Shown here one piece after another: positions 29,611 to 43,002 of a stretch of DNA of 64,000 bases. The stretch comes from Utricularia gibba (lineage: Eukaryota; Streptophyta; Magnoliopsida; Lamiales; Lentibulariaceae): the NCBI GenBank assembly GCA_002189035.1, contig NEEC01000107.1, positions 62,001 through 126,000 on the forward strand, written 5' to 3'. A model generated the notes under the pieces. That model searched no databases. It was not told the DNA's origin and saw nothing but the letters and a program-made list of their open reading frames with translations. The position numbers and the translations under genes were made by a program. Positions within the stretch are counted from its first letter, which is position 1. Each line of letters starts with the position of its first letter.

Positions 29611-32600
29611 GCTCATGACATCCTAACTTCAAAAATGCATCACGATTTTCGTCGAATAGGACCCGATTGGGCTCAGGAGTCGAACCGAACCTTGGGTCCG
29701 GACGAACTTCCCAACAAAGCACCCACCCAAAAACGACAAGCTTTTCCTTCAGAAACCATGTAGGCAGCTGCCGAAAACCCAACGTTAATAAATGGATCAC
29801 TTTTTTGCCGGGCTACAAATGACTATGGGCCGAGCCCGACCGACCTCCGGCCCGATCCTAGTGCCCCTCGAGAGCGCCTCCTCAAATATAAAGCTTGTGG
29901 ACAAGAAAACCATTTGGGGTGCTCATGACATCCTAACTTCAAAAATGCATCACGATTTTCGTCGAATAGGACCCGATTGGGCTCAGGAGTCGAACCGAAC
30001 CTTGGGTCCGGAGAACTTCCCGAAAGCACCCACCCAAAAACGACAAGCTTTTCCTTCAGAAACAATGTAGGCAGCTGCCGAAAACCCAACGTTAATAAAT
30101 GGATCACTTTTTTGCCGGGCTACAAATGACTATGGGCCGAGCCCGACCGACCTCCGGCCCGATCCTGGTGCCCCTCGAGAGCGCCTCCTCAAATATAAAG
30201 CTTGTGGAAGAAAACCATTTGGGGTGCTCATGACATCCTAACTTCAAAAAATGCATCACGATTTTCGTCGAATAGGACCCGATTGGGCTCAGGAGTCGAA
30301 CCGAACCTTGGGTCCGGACGAACTTCCCAACGAAAGCACCCACCCAAAAACGACAAGCTTTTCCTTCAGAAACCATGTAGGCAGCTGCCGAAAACCCAAC
30401 GTTAATAAATGGATCACTTTTTTGCCGGGCTACAAATGACTATGGGCCCGAGCCCGACCTGACCTCCGGCCCGATCCTGTGCCCCTCGAGAGCGCCTCCT
30501 CAAATATAAAGCTTGTGGAGAAAACCATTTGGGGTGCTCATGACATCCTAACTTCAAAAATGCATCACGATTTTCGTCGAATAGGACCCGATTGGGCTCA
30601 GGAGTCGAACGAACCTTGGGTCCGGACGAATTCCCAACAAAAGCACCCACCCAAAAACGACAAGCTTTTCCTTCAGAAACCATGTAGGCAGCTGCCGAAA
30701 ACCCAACGTTAATAAATGGATCACTTTTTTGCCGGGCTACAAATGACTATGGGCCGAGCGACGACCTCCGGCCCGATCCTAGTGCCCCTCGAGAGCGCCT
30801 CCTCAAATAAAAAGCTTGTGGTTGAGAAAACCATTTGGGGTGCTCATGACATCCTAACTTCAAAAAATGCATCACGATTTTCGTCGAATAGGACCGATTG
30901 GGCTCAGGAGTCGAACCGAACCTTGGGTCCGGACGAACTTCCCAACAAAGCACCCAAAAAACGACAAGCTTTTCCTTCAGAAACCATGTAGGCAGCTGCC
31001 GAAAACCCAACGTTAATAAATGGATCACTTTTTTGCCGGGCTACAAATGACTATGGGCCCGAGCCCGACCGACCTCCGGCCCGATCCTGGTGCCCCTCGA
31101 GAGCGCCTCTCAAATATAAAGCTTGTGGAGAAAACCATTTGGGGTGCTCATGACATCCTAACTTCAAAAAATGCATCACGATTTTCGTCGAATAGGACCC
31201 GATTGGGCTCAGGAGTCGAACCGAACCTTGGGTCCGGATGAACTTCCCAACGAAAGCACCCACCCAAAAACGACAAGCTTTTCCTTCAGAAACCATGTAG
31301 GCAGCTGCCGAAAACCCAACGTTAATAAATGGATCACTTTTTTTGCCGGGCTACAAATGACTATGGGCCGAGCCCGACCTGACCTCCGGCCCGATCCTGG
31401 TGCCCCTCGAGAGCGCCTCCTCAAATAAAAGCTTGTGGACAAGAAAACCATTTGGGGTGCTCATGACATCCTAACTTCAAAAATGCATCACGATTTTCGT
31501 CGAATAGGACCCGATTGGGCTCAGGAGTCGAACCGAACCTTGGGTCCGGATGAACTTCCCAACGAAAGCACCCACCAAAAACGACAAGCTTTTCCTTCAG
31601 AAACCATGTAGGCAGCTGCCGAAAACCCAACGTTAATAAATGGATCACTTTTTTTGCCGGGCTACAAATGACTATGGGCCCGAGCCCGACCGACCTCCGC
31701 CCGATCCTAGTGCCCCTCGAGAGCGCCTCCTCAAAATAAAGCTTGTGGAGAAAACCATTTGGGGTGCTCATGACATCCTAACTTCAAAAATGCATCACGA
31801 TTTTCGTCGAATAGGACCCGATTGGGCTCAGGAGTCGAACCGAACCTTGGTCCGGATGAATTCCCAAAAAGCACCCACCCAAAAACGACAAGCTTTTCCT
31901 TCAGAAACCATGTAGGCAGCTGCCGAAAACCCAACGTTAATAAATGGATCACTTTTTTTGCCGGGCTACAAATGACTATGGGCCCGAGCGACTGACCTCC
32001 GCCGATCCTAGTGCCCCTCGAGAGCGCCTCCTCAAATAAAAAGCTGTGGAGAAAACCATTTGGGGTGCTCATGACATCCTAACTTCAAAAAAAATGCATC
32101 ACGATTTTCGTCGAATAGGACCCGATTGGGCTCAGGAGTCGAACCGAACCTTGGGTCCGGACGAATTTCCCAACAAAGCACCCACCAAAAACGACAAGCT
32201 TTTCCTTCAGAAACCATGTAGGCAGCTGCCGAAAACCCAACGTTAATAAATGGATCACTTTTTTGCCGGGCTACAAATGACTATGGGCCCGAGCCCGACC
32301 GACCTCCGGCCGATCCTGGTGCCCCTCGAGAGCGCCTCCTCAAATATAAAGCTTGTGGATGAGAAAACCATTTGGGGTGCTCATGACATCCTAACTTCAA
32401 AAAATGCATCACGATTTTCGTCGAATAGGACCCGATTGGGCTCAGGAGTCGAACCGAACCTTGGGTCCGGACGAACTTCCCAACGCACCACCCAAAAACG
32501 ACAAGCTTTTCCTTCAGAAACCATGTAGGCAGCTGCCGAAAACCCAACGTTAATAAATGGATCACTTTTTTTGCCGGGCTACAAATGACTATGGGCCCGA

Positions 32601-32688
32601 GCCCGACCCGACCTCCGGCCCGATCCTAGTGCCCCTCGAGAGCGCCTCCTCAAATATAAAGCTTGTGGATGAGAAAACCATTTGGGGT

Positions 32689-32844
32689 GCTCATGACATC
32701 CTAACTTCAATAAATGCATCACGATTTTCGTCGAATAGGACCCGATTGGGCTCAGGAGTCGAACCGAACCTTGGGTCCGGACGAATTTCCCAACAAAAGC
32801 ACCCACCCAAAAACGACAAGCTTTTCCTTCAGAAACCATGTAGG
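32689..32844. repeat. Half A of a representative 312-bp monomer
   Basis: This is the first 156 bp of the monomer at 32689-33000, chosen because it is close to full length. Landmarks are AATAAATG at 32709, GGGCTC at 32748, the GGAGTCGAACC core at 32755-32765, AAAAGC at 32795, AAGCTT at 32818 and AGAAACCAT at 32831. Each has a counterpart in half B in the same order at 153-160 bp distance. The block AATAAATGCATCACGATTTT matches its half-B counterpart at 17 of 20 positions. Half A carries most of the copy-to-copy variants used here to define blocks: the A-run, CCGAACC/CAGAACC/CGAACC, GGACG/GGATG and CAACG/CAATG/CAACA. Confidence 0.85.
32755..32765 (-). promoter_or_regulatory. RNA polymerase III B-box-like motif in half A (one representative)
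   Basis: Read on the minus strand, the motif is GGTTCGACTCC, an exact match to the eukaryotic Pol III internal B-box consensus GGTTCGANTCC. The flanks form an imperfect T-arm: TTCGG, the 7-base loop TTCGACT, then CCTGA, with four of five pairs possible counting one wobble. The same 11 bases recur in most monomers, for example at 379-389 and 692-702. Copies with CAGAACC or CGAACC lose one or two consensus bases. I found no convincing A-box at the usual distance upstream, and an A-run on the plus strand places TTTTT between the plausible A-box region and the B-box, which would act as a terminator. The motif is certain, but promoter activity is unproven and may well be absent. Confidence 0.3.
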
Positions 32845-32852
32845 CAGCTGCC
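32843..32852. other. Conserved 10-bp palindrome at the A/B half junction (one representative)
   Basis: GGCAGCTGCC is a perfect 10-bp palindrome containing a PvuII site. It sits where half A meets half B and is present in nearly every copy, for example 154-163 in the first monomer. Exceptions are single-base losses such as GTAGCAGCTG near 28866, 43625, 58589, 58899 and 63868, loss of CT near 49199 and 55015, and a larger loss near 54704. Whether it binds a protein is unknown. Confidence 0.6.
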
Positions 32853-33000
32853 GAAAACCCAACGTTAATAAATGGATCACTTTTTTTGCCGGGCTACAAA
32901 TGACTATGGGCCCGAGCCCGACCCGACCTCCGGCCCGATCCTAGTGCCCCTCGAGAGCGCCTCCTCAAATATAAAGCTTGTGGAGAAAACCATTTGGGGT
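32845..33000. repeat. Half B of a representative 312-bp monomer
   Basis: This is the second 156 bp of the representative monomer and a diverged paralogue of half A. Landmarks are AATAAATG at 32867, GGGCCC at 32908, a CCGA-rich core at 32911-32938, the XhoI site CTCGAG at 32950-32955 followed by AGC, AAGCTT at 32974 and AGAAAACCAT at 32984. It contains a T7 run before GCCGGG that varies from 5 to 8 T between copies. Two allele classes recur in the array: TTCGAC with linker AAATAAAAAG...GGTTGAG, and CCCGAC with linker AAATATAAAG...GGATGAG, GGACAAG or GGAG. Confidence 0.85.
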
Positions 33001-34513
33001 GCTCATGACATCCTAACTTCAAAAAATGCATCACGATTTTCGTCGAATAGGACCCGATTGGGCTCAGGAGTCGAACCGAACCTTGGGTCCGGATGAACTT
33101 CCCAACGAAAGCACCCACCCAAAAACGACAAGCTTTTCCTTCAGAAACCATGTAGGCAGCTGCCGAAAACCCAACGTTAATAAATGGATCACTTTTTTGC
33201 CGGGCTACAAATGACTATGGGCCCGAGCCGACCCTCCGGCCCGATCCTAGTGCCCCTCGAGAGCGCCTCCTCAAATATAAAGCTTGTGAGAAAACCATTT
33301 GGGGTGCTCATGACATAACTTCAATTGCATCACGATTTTCGTCGAATAGGACCCGATTGGGCTCAGGAGTCGAACCGAACCTTGGGTCCGGACGAATTTC
33401 CCAACCACCCACCCAAAACGACAAGCTTTTCCTTCAGAAACCATGTAGGCAGCTGCCGAAAACCCAACGTTAATAAATGGATCACTTTTTTGCCGGGCTA
33501 CAAATGACTATGGGCCGAGCCCGACCCGACCCGGCCCGATCCTGGTGCCCCTCGAGAGCGCCTCCTCAAATATAAAGCTGTGGAGAAAACCATTTGGGGT
33601 GCTCATGACATCCTAACTTCAAAAAATGCATCACGATTTTCGTCGAATAGGACCCATTGGGCTCAGGAGTCGAACCGAACCTTGGGTCCGGATGAACTTC
33701 CCAACGAAAGCACCCACCCAAAAAAACGACAAGCTTTTCCTTCAGAAACCATGTAGGCAGCTGCCGAAAACCCAACGTTAATAAATGGATCACTTTTTTT
33801 GCCGGGCTACAAATGACTATGGGCCCGAGCCCGACCTCCGGCCCGATGTGCCCCTCGAGAGCGCCTCCTCAAATATAAAGCTTGTGGAAAGAAAACCATT
33901 TGGGGTGCTCATGACATCCTAACTTCAAAAAATGCATCACGATTTTCGTCGAATAGGACCCGATTGGGCTCAGGAGTCGAACCGAACCTTGGGTCCGGAT
34001 GAATTCCCAACAAAAGCACCCACCCAAACGACAAGCTTTTCAAACCATGTAGGCAGCTGCCGAAAACCCAACGTTAATAAATGGATCACTTTTTTTGCCG
34101 GGCTACAAATGACTATGGGCCCGAGCCGACCTCCGGCCCGATCCTAGTGCCCCTCGAGAGCGCCTCCTCAAATAAAAAGCTTGTGGTTGAGAAAACCATT
34201 TGGGGTGCTCATGACATCCTAACTTCAAAAATGCATCACGATTTTCGTCGAATAGGACCCGATTGGGCTCAGGAGTCGAACCGAACCTTGGGTCCGGATG
34301 AACTTCCCAACGAAAGCACCCACCCAAAAACGACAAGCTTTTCCTTCAGAAACCATGTAGGCAGCTGCCGAAAACCCAACGTTAATAAATGGATCACTTT
34401 TTCGGGCTACAAATGACTATGGGCCGAGCCCGACCGACCTCCGGCCCGATCCTGTGCCCCTCGAGAGCGCCTCCTCAAATATAAAGCTTGTGGACAAGAA
34501 AACCATTTGGGGT
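33001..34513. repeat. Run of five monomers with small scattered deletions
   Basis: Copies starting 33001, 33306, 33601, 33907 and 34207 carry multiple small losses. The copy at 33306 (295 bp) reads GACATAACTTCAATTGCAT and CCCAACCACCC. The copy at 33601 reads CCCGATGTGCCCC. The copy at 33907 (300 bp) loses CCTTCAG before AAACCATG. The copy at 34207 reads CACTTTTTCGGGC. Losses fall in both halves, unlike the neighbouring stretches where one-base indels dominate. Confidence 0.75.
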
Positions 34514-37500
34514 GCTCATGACATCCTAACTTCAAAAAATGCATCACGATTTTCGTCGAATAGGACCCCATTGGGCTCAGGAGTCGAACCGAACCTTGGG
34601 TCCGGATGAACTTCCCAACGAAAGCACCCACCCAAAAACGACAAGCTTTTCCTTCAGAAACATGTAGGCAGCTGCCGAAAACCCAACGTTAATAAATGGA
34701 TCACTTTTTTTGCCGGGCTACAAATGACTATGGGCCCGAGCCGACCCGACCTCCGGCCCGATCCTGTGCCCCTCGAGAGCGCCTCCTCAAATATAAAGCT
34801 TGTGGAGAAAACCATTTGGGGTGCTCATGACATCCTAACTTCAAAAAATGCATCACGATTTTCGTCGAATAGGACCCGATTGGGCTCAGGAGTCGAACCG
34901 AACCTTGGGTCCGGACGAATTCCCAAAAAAGCACCCACCCAAAAACGACAAGCTTTTCCTTCAGAAACCATGTAGGCAGCTGCCGAAAACCCAACGTTAA
35001 TAAATGGATCACTTTTTTTGCCGGGCTACAAATGACTATGGGCCCGACCTGACCTCCGGCCCGATCCTGTGCCCCTCGAGAGCGCCTCCTCAAATATAAA
35101 AGCTTGTGGACAGAAAACCATTTGGGGTGCTCATGACATCCTAACTTCAAAAAATGCATCACGATTTTCGTCGAATAGGACCCGATTGGGCTCAGGAGTC
35201 GAACCGAACCTTGGGTCCGGATGAACTTCCAACGAAAGCACCCACCCAAAAACGACAAGCTTTTCCTTCAGAAACCATGTAGGCAGCTGCCGAAAACCCA
35301 ACGTTAATAAATGGATCACTTTTTTTGCCGGGCTACAAATGACTATGGGCCCGAGCCCGACCGACCTCCGGCCCGATCCTGGTGCCCCTCGAGAGCGCCT
35401 CCTCAAATATAAAGCTTGTGGACAAGAAAACCATTTGGGGTGCTCATGACATCCTAACTTCAAAAAATGCATCACGATTTTCGTCGAATAGGACCCCATT
35501 GGGCTCAGGAGTCGAACCGAACCTTGGGTCCGGATGAACTTCCCAACGAAAGCACCCACCCAAAAACGACAAGCTTTTCCTTCAGAAACAATGTAGGCAG
35601 CTGCCGAAAACCCAACGTTAATAAATGGATCACTTTTTGCCGGGCTACAATGACTATGGGCCGAGCCCGACCGACCTCCGGCCCGATCCTGTGCCCCTCG
35701 AGAGCGCCTCCTCAAATATAAAGCTTGTGGGAAAACCATTTGGGGTGCTCATGACATCCTAACTTCAAAAATGCATCACGATTTTCGTCGAATAGGACCC
35801 GATTGGGCTCAGGAGTCGAACCGAACTTGGGTCCGGACGAATTCCCAACAAAAGCACCCACCCAAAAACGACAAGCTTTTCCTTCAGAAACCATGTAGGC
35901 AGCTGCCGAAAACCCAACGTTAATAATGGATCACTTTTTTTGCCGGGCTACAAATGACTATGGGCCCGAGCCCGACCTGACCTCCGGCCCGATCCTGTGC
36001 CCCTCGAGAGCGCCTCCTCAAATATAAAGCTTGTGGTTGAGAAAACCATTTGGGGTGCTCATGACATCCTAACTTCAAAAATGCATCACGATTTTCGTCG
36101 AATAGGACCCGATTGGGCTCAGGAGTCGAACCGAACCTTGGGTCCGGACGAATTTCCCAACAAAGCACCCACCAAAAACGACAAGCTTTTCCTTCAGAAA
36201 CATGTAGGCAGCTGCCGAAAACCCAACGTTAATAAATGGATCACTTTTTTGCCGGGCTACAAATGACTATGGGCCGAGCCGACCGACCTCCGGCCCGATC
36301 CTGGTGCCCTCGAGAGCGCCTCCTCAAATATAAAGCTTGTGGACAAGAAAACCATTTGGGGTGCTCATGACATCCTAACTTCAAAAAATGCATCACGATT
36401 TTCGTCGAATAGGACCCGATTGGGCTCAGGAGTCGAACCGAACCTTGGGTCCGGATGAACTTCCCAACGAAAGCACCCCCAAAAACGACAAGCTTTTCCT
36501 TCAGAAACCATGTAGGCAGCTGCCGAAAACCCAACGTTAATAAATGGATCACTTTTTTTGCCGGGCTACAAATGACTATGGGCCCGAGCCCGACCGACCT
36601 CCGGCCCGATCCTGTGCCCCTCGAGAGCGCCTCCTCAAATATAAAGCTTGTGGACAAGAAAACCATTTGGGGTGCTCATGACATCCTAACTTCAAAAAAT
36701 GCATCACGATTTTCGTCGAATAGGACCCGATTGGGCTCAGGAGTCGAACCGAACCTTGGGTCCGGACGAACTTCCCAACAAAAGCACCCACCCAAAAACG
36801 ACAAGCTTTTCCTTCAGAAACATGTAGGCAGCTGCCGAAAACCCAACGTTAATAAATGGATCACTTTTTTGCCGGGCTACAAATGACTATGGGCCCGAGA
36901 GAGACCTCCGGCCCGATCCTGGCCCCTCGAGAGCGCCTCCTCAAATATAAAAGCTTGGTTGAGAAAACCATTTGGGGTGCTCATGACATCCTAACTTCAA
37001 AAAATGCATCACGATTTTCGTCGAATAGGACCCGATTGGGCTCAGGAGTCGAACCGAACCTTGGGTCCGGATGAACTTCCCAACGAAAGCACCCACCAAA
37101 AACGACAAGCTTTTCCTTCAGAAACCATGTAGGCAGCTGCCGAAAACCCAACGTTAATAAATGGATCACTTTTTTTGCCGGGCTACAAATGACTATGGGC
37201 CGAGCCCGACCTGACCTCCGGCCCGATCCTGGTGCCCCTCGAGAGCGCCTCCTCAAATATAAAGCTTGTGGACAAAAAACCATTTGGGGTGCTCATGACA
37301 TCCTAACTTCAAAAAATGCATCACGATTTTCGTCGAATAGGACCCCATTGGGCTCAGGAGTCGAACCGAACCTTGGGTCCGGATGAACTTCCCAACGAAA
37401 GCACCCACCCAAAAACGACAAGCTTTTCCTTCAGAAACAATGTAGGCAGCTGCCGAAAACCCAACGTTAATAAATGGATCACTTTTTTGCCGGGCTACAA

Positions 37501-40500
37501 ATGACTATGGGCCCGAGCCGACCCGACCTCCGGCCCGATCCTAGTGCCCCTCGAGAGCGCCTCCTCAAATATAAAGCTTGTGGACAAGAAACCATTTGGG
37601 GTGCTCATGACATCCTAACTTCAAAAAATGCATCACGATTTTCGTCGAATAGGACCCGATTGGGCTCAGGAGTCGAACCGAACCTTGGGTCCGGACGAAC
37701 CCCAAAAAGCACCCACCCAAAAACGACAAGCTTTTCCTTCAGAAACATGTAGGCAGCTGCCGAAAACCCAACGTTAATAAATGGATCACTTTTTTGCCGG
37801 GCTACAAATGACTATGGGCCGAGCCCGACCGACCTCCGCCCGATCCTGGTGCCCCTCGAGAGCGCCTCCTCAAATATAAAGCTTGTGGAGAAAACCATTT
37901 GGGGTGCTCATGACATCCTAACTTCAAAAAATGCATCACGATTTTCGTCGAATAGGACCCCATTGGGCTCAGGAGTCGAACCGAACCTTGGGTCCGGATG
38001 AACTTCCCAACGAAAGCACCCACCAAAAACGACAAGCTTTTCCTTCAGAAACAATGTAGGCAGCTGCCGAAAACCCAACGTTAATAAATGGATCACTTTT
38101 TTGCCGGGCTACAAATGACTATGGGCCCGAGCCCGACCTGACCTCCGGCCCGATCCTGTGCCCCTCGAGAGCGCCTCCTCAAATATAAAGCTTGTGGAGA
38201 AAACCATTTGGGGTGCTCATGACATCCTAACTTCAAAAAATGCATCACGATTTTCGTCGAATAGGACCCGATTGGGCTCAGGAGTCGAACCGAACCTTGG
38301 GTCCGGATGAACTTCCCAACGAAAGCACCCACCCAAAAACGACAAGCTTTTCCTTCAGAAACCATGTAGGCAGCTGCCGAAAACCCAACGTTAATAAATG
38401 GATCACTTTTTTGCCGGGCTACAAATGACTATGGGCCGAGCCGACGACCTCCGGCCCGATCCTAGTGCCCCTCGAGAGCGCCTCCTCAAATATAAAGCTG
38501 TGGTGAGAAAACCATTTGGGGTGCTCATGACATCCTAACTTCAAAAAATGCATCACGATTTTCGTCGAATAGGACCCGATTGGGCTCAGGAGTCGAACCG
38601 AACCTTGGGTCCGGACGAATTTCCAACAAAGCACCACCCAAAAACGACAAGCTTTTCCTTCAGAAACCATGTAGGCAGCTGCCGAAAACCCAACGTTAAT
38701 AAATGGATCACTTTTTTGCCGGGCTACAAATGACTATGGGCCGAGCCCGACCTGACCTCCGGCCCGATCCTGTGCCCCTCGAGAGCGCCTCCTCAAATAT
38801 AAAGCTTGTGGACAAGAAAACCATTTGGGGTGCTCATGACATCCTAACTTCAAAAAAATGCATCACGATTTTCGTCGAATAGGACCCATTGGGCTCAGGA
38901 GTCGAACAGAACCTTGGGTCCGGATGAACTTCCCAACGAAAGCACCCACCCAAAAACGACAAGCTTTTCCTTCAGAAACAATGTAGGCAGCTGCCGAAAA
39001 CCCAACGTTAATAAATGGATCACTTTTTTTCCGGGCTACAAATGACTATGGGCCGAGCCGACCTGACCTCCGGCCCGATCCTGGTGCCCCTCGAGAGCGC
39101 CTCCTCAAATATAAAGCTTGTGGACAGAAAACCATTTGGGGTGCTCATGACATCCTAACTTCAAAAAATGCATCACGATTTTCGTCGAATAGGACCCGAT
39201 TGGGCTCAGGAGTCGAACCGAACCTTGGGTCCGGATGAACTTCCCAACGAAAGCACCCACCCAAAAACGACAAGCTTTTCCTTCAGAAACCATGTAGGCA
39301 GCTGCCGAAAACCAACGTTAATAAATGGATCACTTTTTTGCCGGGCTACAAATGACTATGGGCCGAGCCCGACCTGACCTCCGGCCGATCCTAGTGCCCC
39401 TCGAGAGCGCCTCCTCAAATATAAAGCTTGTGGACAAGAAAACCATTTGGGGTGCTCATGACATCCTAACTTCAAAAAATGCATCACGATTTTCGTCGAA
39501 TAGGACCCGATTGGGCTCAGGAGTCGAACCGAACCTTGGGTCCGGATGAATTCCCAACGAAAGCACCCACCAAAAACGACAAGCTTTTCCTTCAGAAACC
39601 ATGTAGGCAGCTGCCGAAAACCCAACGTTAATAAATGGATCACTTTTTTTGCCGGGCTACAAATGACTATGGGCCCGAGCCGACCGACCTCCGGCCCGAT
39701 CCTAGTGCCCCTCGAGAGCGCCTCCTCAAATAAAAAGCTGTGGTTGAGAAAACCATTTGGGGTGCTCATGACATCCTAACTTCAAAAATGCATCACGATT
39801 TTCGTCGAATAGGACCCGATTGGGCTCAGGAGTCGAACCGAACCTTGGGTCCGGATGAATTTCCAACAAAAGCACCCACCCAAAAACGACAAGCTTTTCC
39901 TTCAGAAACCATGTAGGCAGCTGCCGAAAACCCAACGTTAATAAATGGATCACTTTTTTGCCGGGCTACAAATGACTATGGGCCCGAGCCCGACCTGACC
40001 TCCGGCCCGATCCTAGTGCCCCTCGAGAGCGCCTCCTCAAATATAAAGCTTGTGGACAAGAAAACCATTTGGGGTGCTCATGACATCCTAACTTCAAAAA
40101 ATGCATCACGATTTTCGTCGAATAGGACCCATTGGGCTCAGGAGTCGAACCGAACCTTGGGTCCGGATGAACTTCCCAACGAAAGCACCCACCCAAAAAC
40201 GACAAGCTTTTCCTTCAGAAACAATGTAGGCAGCTGCCGAAAACCCAACGTTAATAAATGGATCACTTTTTTGCCGGGCTACAAATGACTATGGGCCGAG
40301 CCCGACCGACCTCCGGCCCGATCCTGTGCCCTCGAGAGCGCCTCAAATATAAAGCTTGTGGACAAGAAAACCATTTGGGGTGCTCATGACATCCTAACTT
40401 CAAAAATGCATCACGATTTTCGTCGAATAGGACCCGATTGGGCTCAGGAGTCGAACGAACCTTGGGTCCGGACGAACTTCCCAACGAAAGCACCACCCAA

Positions 40501-43002
40501 AAACGACAAGCTTTTCCTTCAGAAACCATGTAGGCAGCTGCCGAAAACCCAACGTTAATAAATGGATCACTTTTTCCGGGCTACAAATGACTATGGGCCG
40601 AGCCCGATGACCTCCGGCCCGATCCTGGTGCCCCTCGAGAGCGCCTCCTCAAATATAAAGCTTGTGGAGAAAACCATTTGGGGTGCTCATGACATCCTAA
40701 CTTCAAAAAATGCATCACGATTTTCGTCGAATAGGACCTTGGGCTCAGGAGTCGAACCGAACCTTGGGTCGGATGAATTCCCAAAAAGCACCCACCCAAA
40801 AACGACAAGCTTTTCCTTCAGAAACCATGTAGGCAGCTGCCGAAAACCCAACGTTAATAAATGGATCACTTTTTTGCCGGGCTACAAATGACTATGGGCC
40901 CAGAGATGACCTCCGGCCCGATCCTGTGCCCCTCGAGAGCGCCTCTCAAATATAAAGCTGTGGTTGAGAAAACCATTTGGGGTGCTCATGACATCCTAAC
41001 TTCAAAAAATGCATCACGATTTTCGTCGAATAGGACCCGATTGGGCTCAGGAGTCGAACCGAACCTTGGGTCCGGACGAATTCCCAACAAAGCACCCACC
41101 CAAAAACGACAAGCTTTTCCTTCAGAAACCATGTAGGCAGCTGCCGAAAACCCAACGTTAATAAATGGATCACTTTTTTGCCGGGCTACAAATGACTATG
41201 GGCCCGAGCCCGACCGACCTCCGGCCCGATCCTGGTGCCCCTCGAGAGCGCCTCCTCAAATAAAAGCTTGTGGACAAGAAAACCATTTGGGGTGCTCATG
41301 ACATCCTAACTTCAAAAAATGCATCACGATTTTCGTCGAATAGGACCCGATTGGGCTCAGGAGTCGAACAGAACCTTGGGTCCGGATGAACTTCCAACGA
41401 AAGCACCCACCCAAAAACGACAAGCTTTTCCTTCAGAAACAATGTAGGCAGCTGCCGAAAACCCAACGTTAATAAATGGATCACTTTTTTTGCCGGGCTA
41501 CAAATGACTATGGGCCCGAGGACCGACTCCGGCCCGATCCTGCCCCTCGAGAGCGCCTCCTCAAATATAAAGCTTGTGGATGAGAAAACATTTGGGGTGC
41601 TCATGACATCCTAACTTCAAAAAATGCATCACGATTTTCGTCGAATAGGACCCGATTGGGCTCAGGAGTCGAACCGAACCTTGGGTCCGGACGAATTTCC
41701 CAACAACAGCACCACCCCAAAAACGACAAGCTTTTCCTTCAGAAACCATGTAGGCAGCTGCCGAAAACCCAACGTTAATAAATGGATCACTTTTTTTGCC
41801 GGGCTACAAATGACTATGGGCCGAGCCCGACCTGACCTCCGGCCCGATCCTAGTGCCCCTCGAGAGCGCCTCCTCAAATATAAAGCTTGTGGAGAAAACC
41901 ATTTGGGTGCTCATGACATCCTAACTTCAAAAATGCATCACGATTTTCGTCGAATAGGACCCGATTGGGCTCAGGAGTCGAACAGAACCTTGGGTCCGGA
42001 TGAACTTCCCAACGAAAGCACCCACCCAAAAACGACAAGCTTTTCCTTCAGAAACAATGTAGGCAGCTGCCGAAAACCCAACGTTAATAAATGGATCACT
42101 TTTTTGCCGGGCTACAAATGACTATGGGCCGAGCCCGACGGACCTCCGGCCCGATCCTGGTGCCCCTCGAGAGCGCCTCCTCAAATATAAAGCTTGTGGA
42201 CAAGAAAACCATTTGGGGTGCTCATGACATCCTAACTTCAAAAAATGCATCACGATTTTCGTCGAATAGGACCCGATTGGGCTCAGGAGTCGAACAGAAC
42301 CTTGGGTCCGGATGAACTTCCCAACGAAAGCACCCACCCAAAAACGACAAGCTTTTCCTTCAGAAACCATGTAGGCAGCTGCCGAAAACCCAACGTTAAT
42401 AAATGGATCACTTTTTTGCCGGGCTACAAATGACTATGGGCCCGAGCCCGACCTGACCTCCGGCCCGATCCTGGTGCCCCTCGAGAGCGCCTCCTCAAAT
42501 AAAAAGCTTGTGGAAAGAAAACCATTTGGGTGCTCATGACATCCTAACTTCAAAAAATGCATCACGATTTTCGTCGAATAGGACCCCATTGGGCTCAGGA
42601 GTCGAACCGAACCTTGGGTCCGGACGAACTTCCCAACGAAAGCACCCACCAAAAACGACAAGCTTTTCCTTCAGAAACCATGTAGGCAGCTGCCGAAAAA
42701 CCCAACGTTAATAAATGGATCACTTTTTTTGCCGGGCTACAAATGACTATGGGCCCGAGCGACCCGACCTCCGGCCCGATCCTAGTGCCCCTCGAGAGCG
42801 CCTCCTCAAATATAAAGCTTGTGGACAAAAAACCATTTGGGGTGCTCATGACATCCTAACTTCAAAAAATGCATCACGATTTTCGTCGAATAGGACCGAT
42901 TGGGCTCAGGAGTCGAACCGAACCTTGGGTCCGGACGAATTTCCCAACAAAAGCACCCACCCAAAAACGACAAGCTTTTCCTTCAGAAACCATGTAGGCA
43001 GG

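Noticed and set aside
32746-32765. LTR retrotransposon primer binding site (TGGGCTCAGGAGTCGAACC, beginning with TGG)
   Set aside because: Read as a tRNA 3' end, only 10 bases lie between the T-loop and the terminal CCA, whereas a real tRNA has 16. No LTR, polypurine tract or gag-pol remnant is nearby.
32755-32765. Complete tRNA gene on the minus strand
   Set aside because: Only a T-arm-like segment is present. No anticodon arm, D-arm or 7-bp acceptor stem could be paired around it.
32771-32800. CENP-B box-like TTTCGTTGG on the minus strand of CAACGAAAG copies, and TTTCGTCGAATA on the plus strand
   Set aside because: Both match the first part of the CENP-B box, but the essential CGGG is missing in each, and the minus-strand copy also has G for the central A. 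Many copies carry CAACA or CAATG instead, destroying even the partial match.
32867-32873. AATAAA as polyadenylation signals, up to two per monomer
   Set aside because: They lie in the conserved AATAAATG boxes that are homologous between halves, and no transcript or gene is associated with them. Their recurrence is explained by the repeat.
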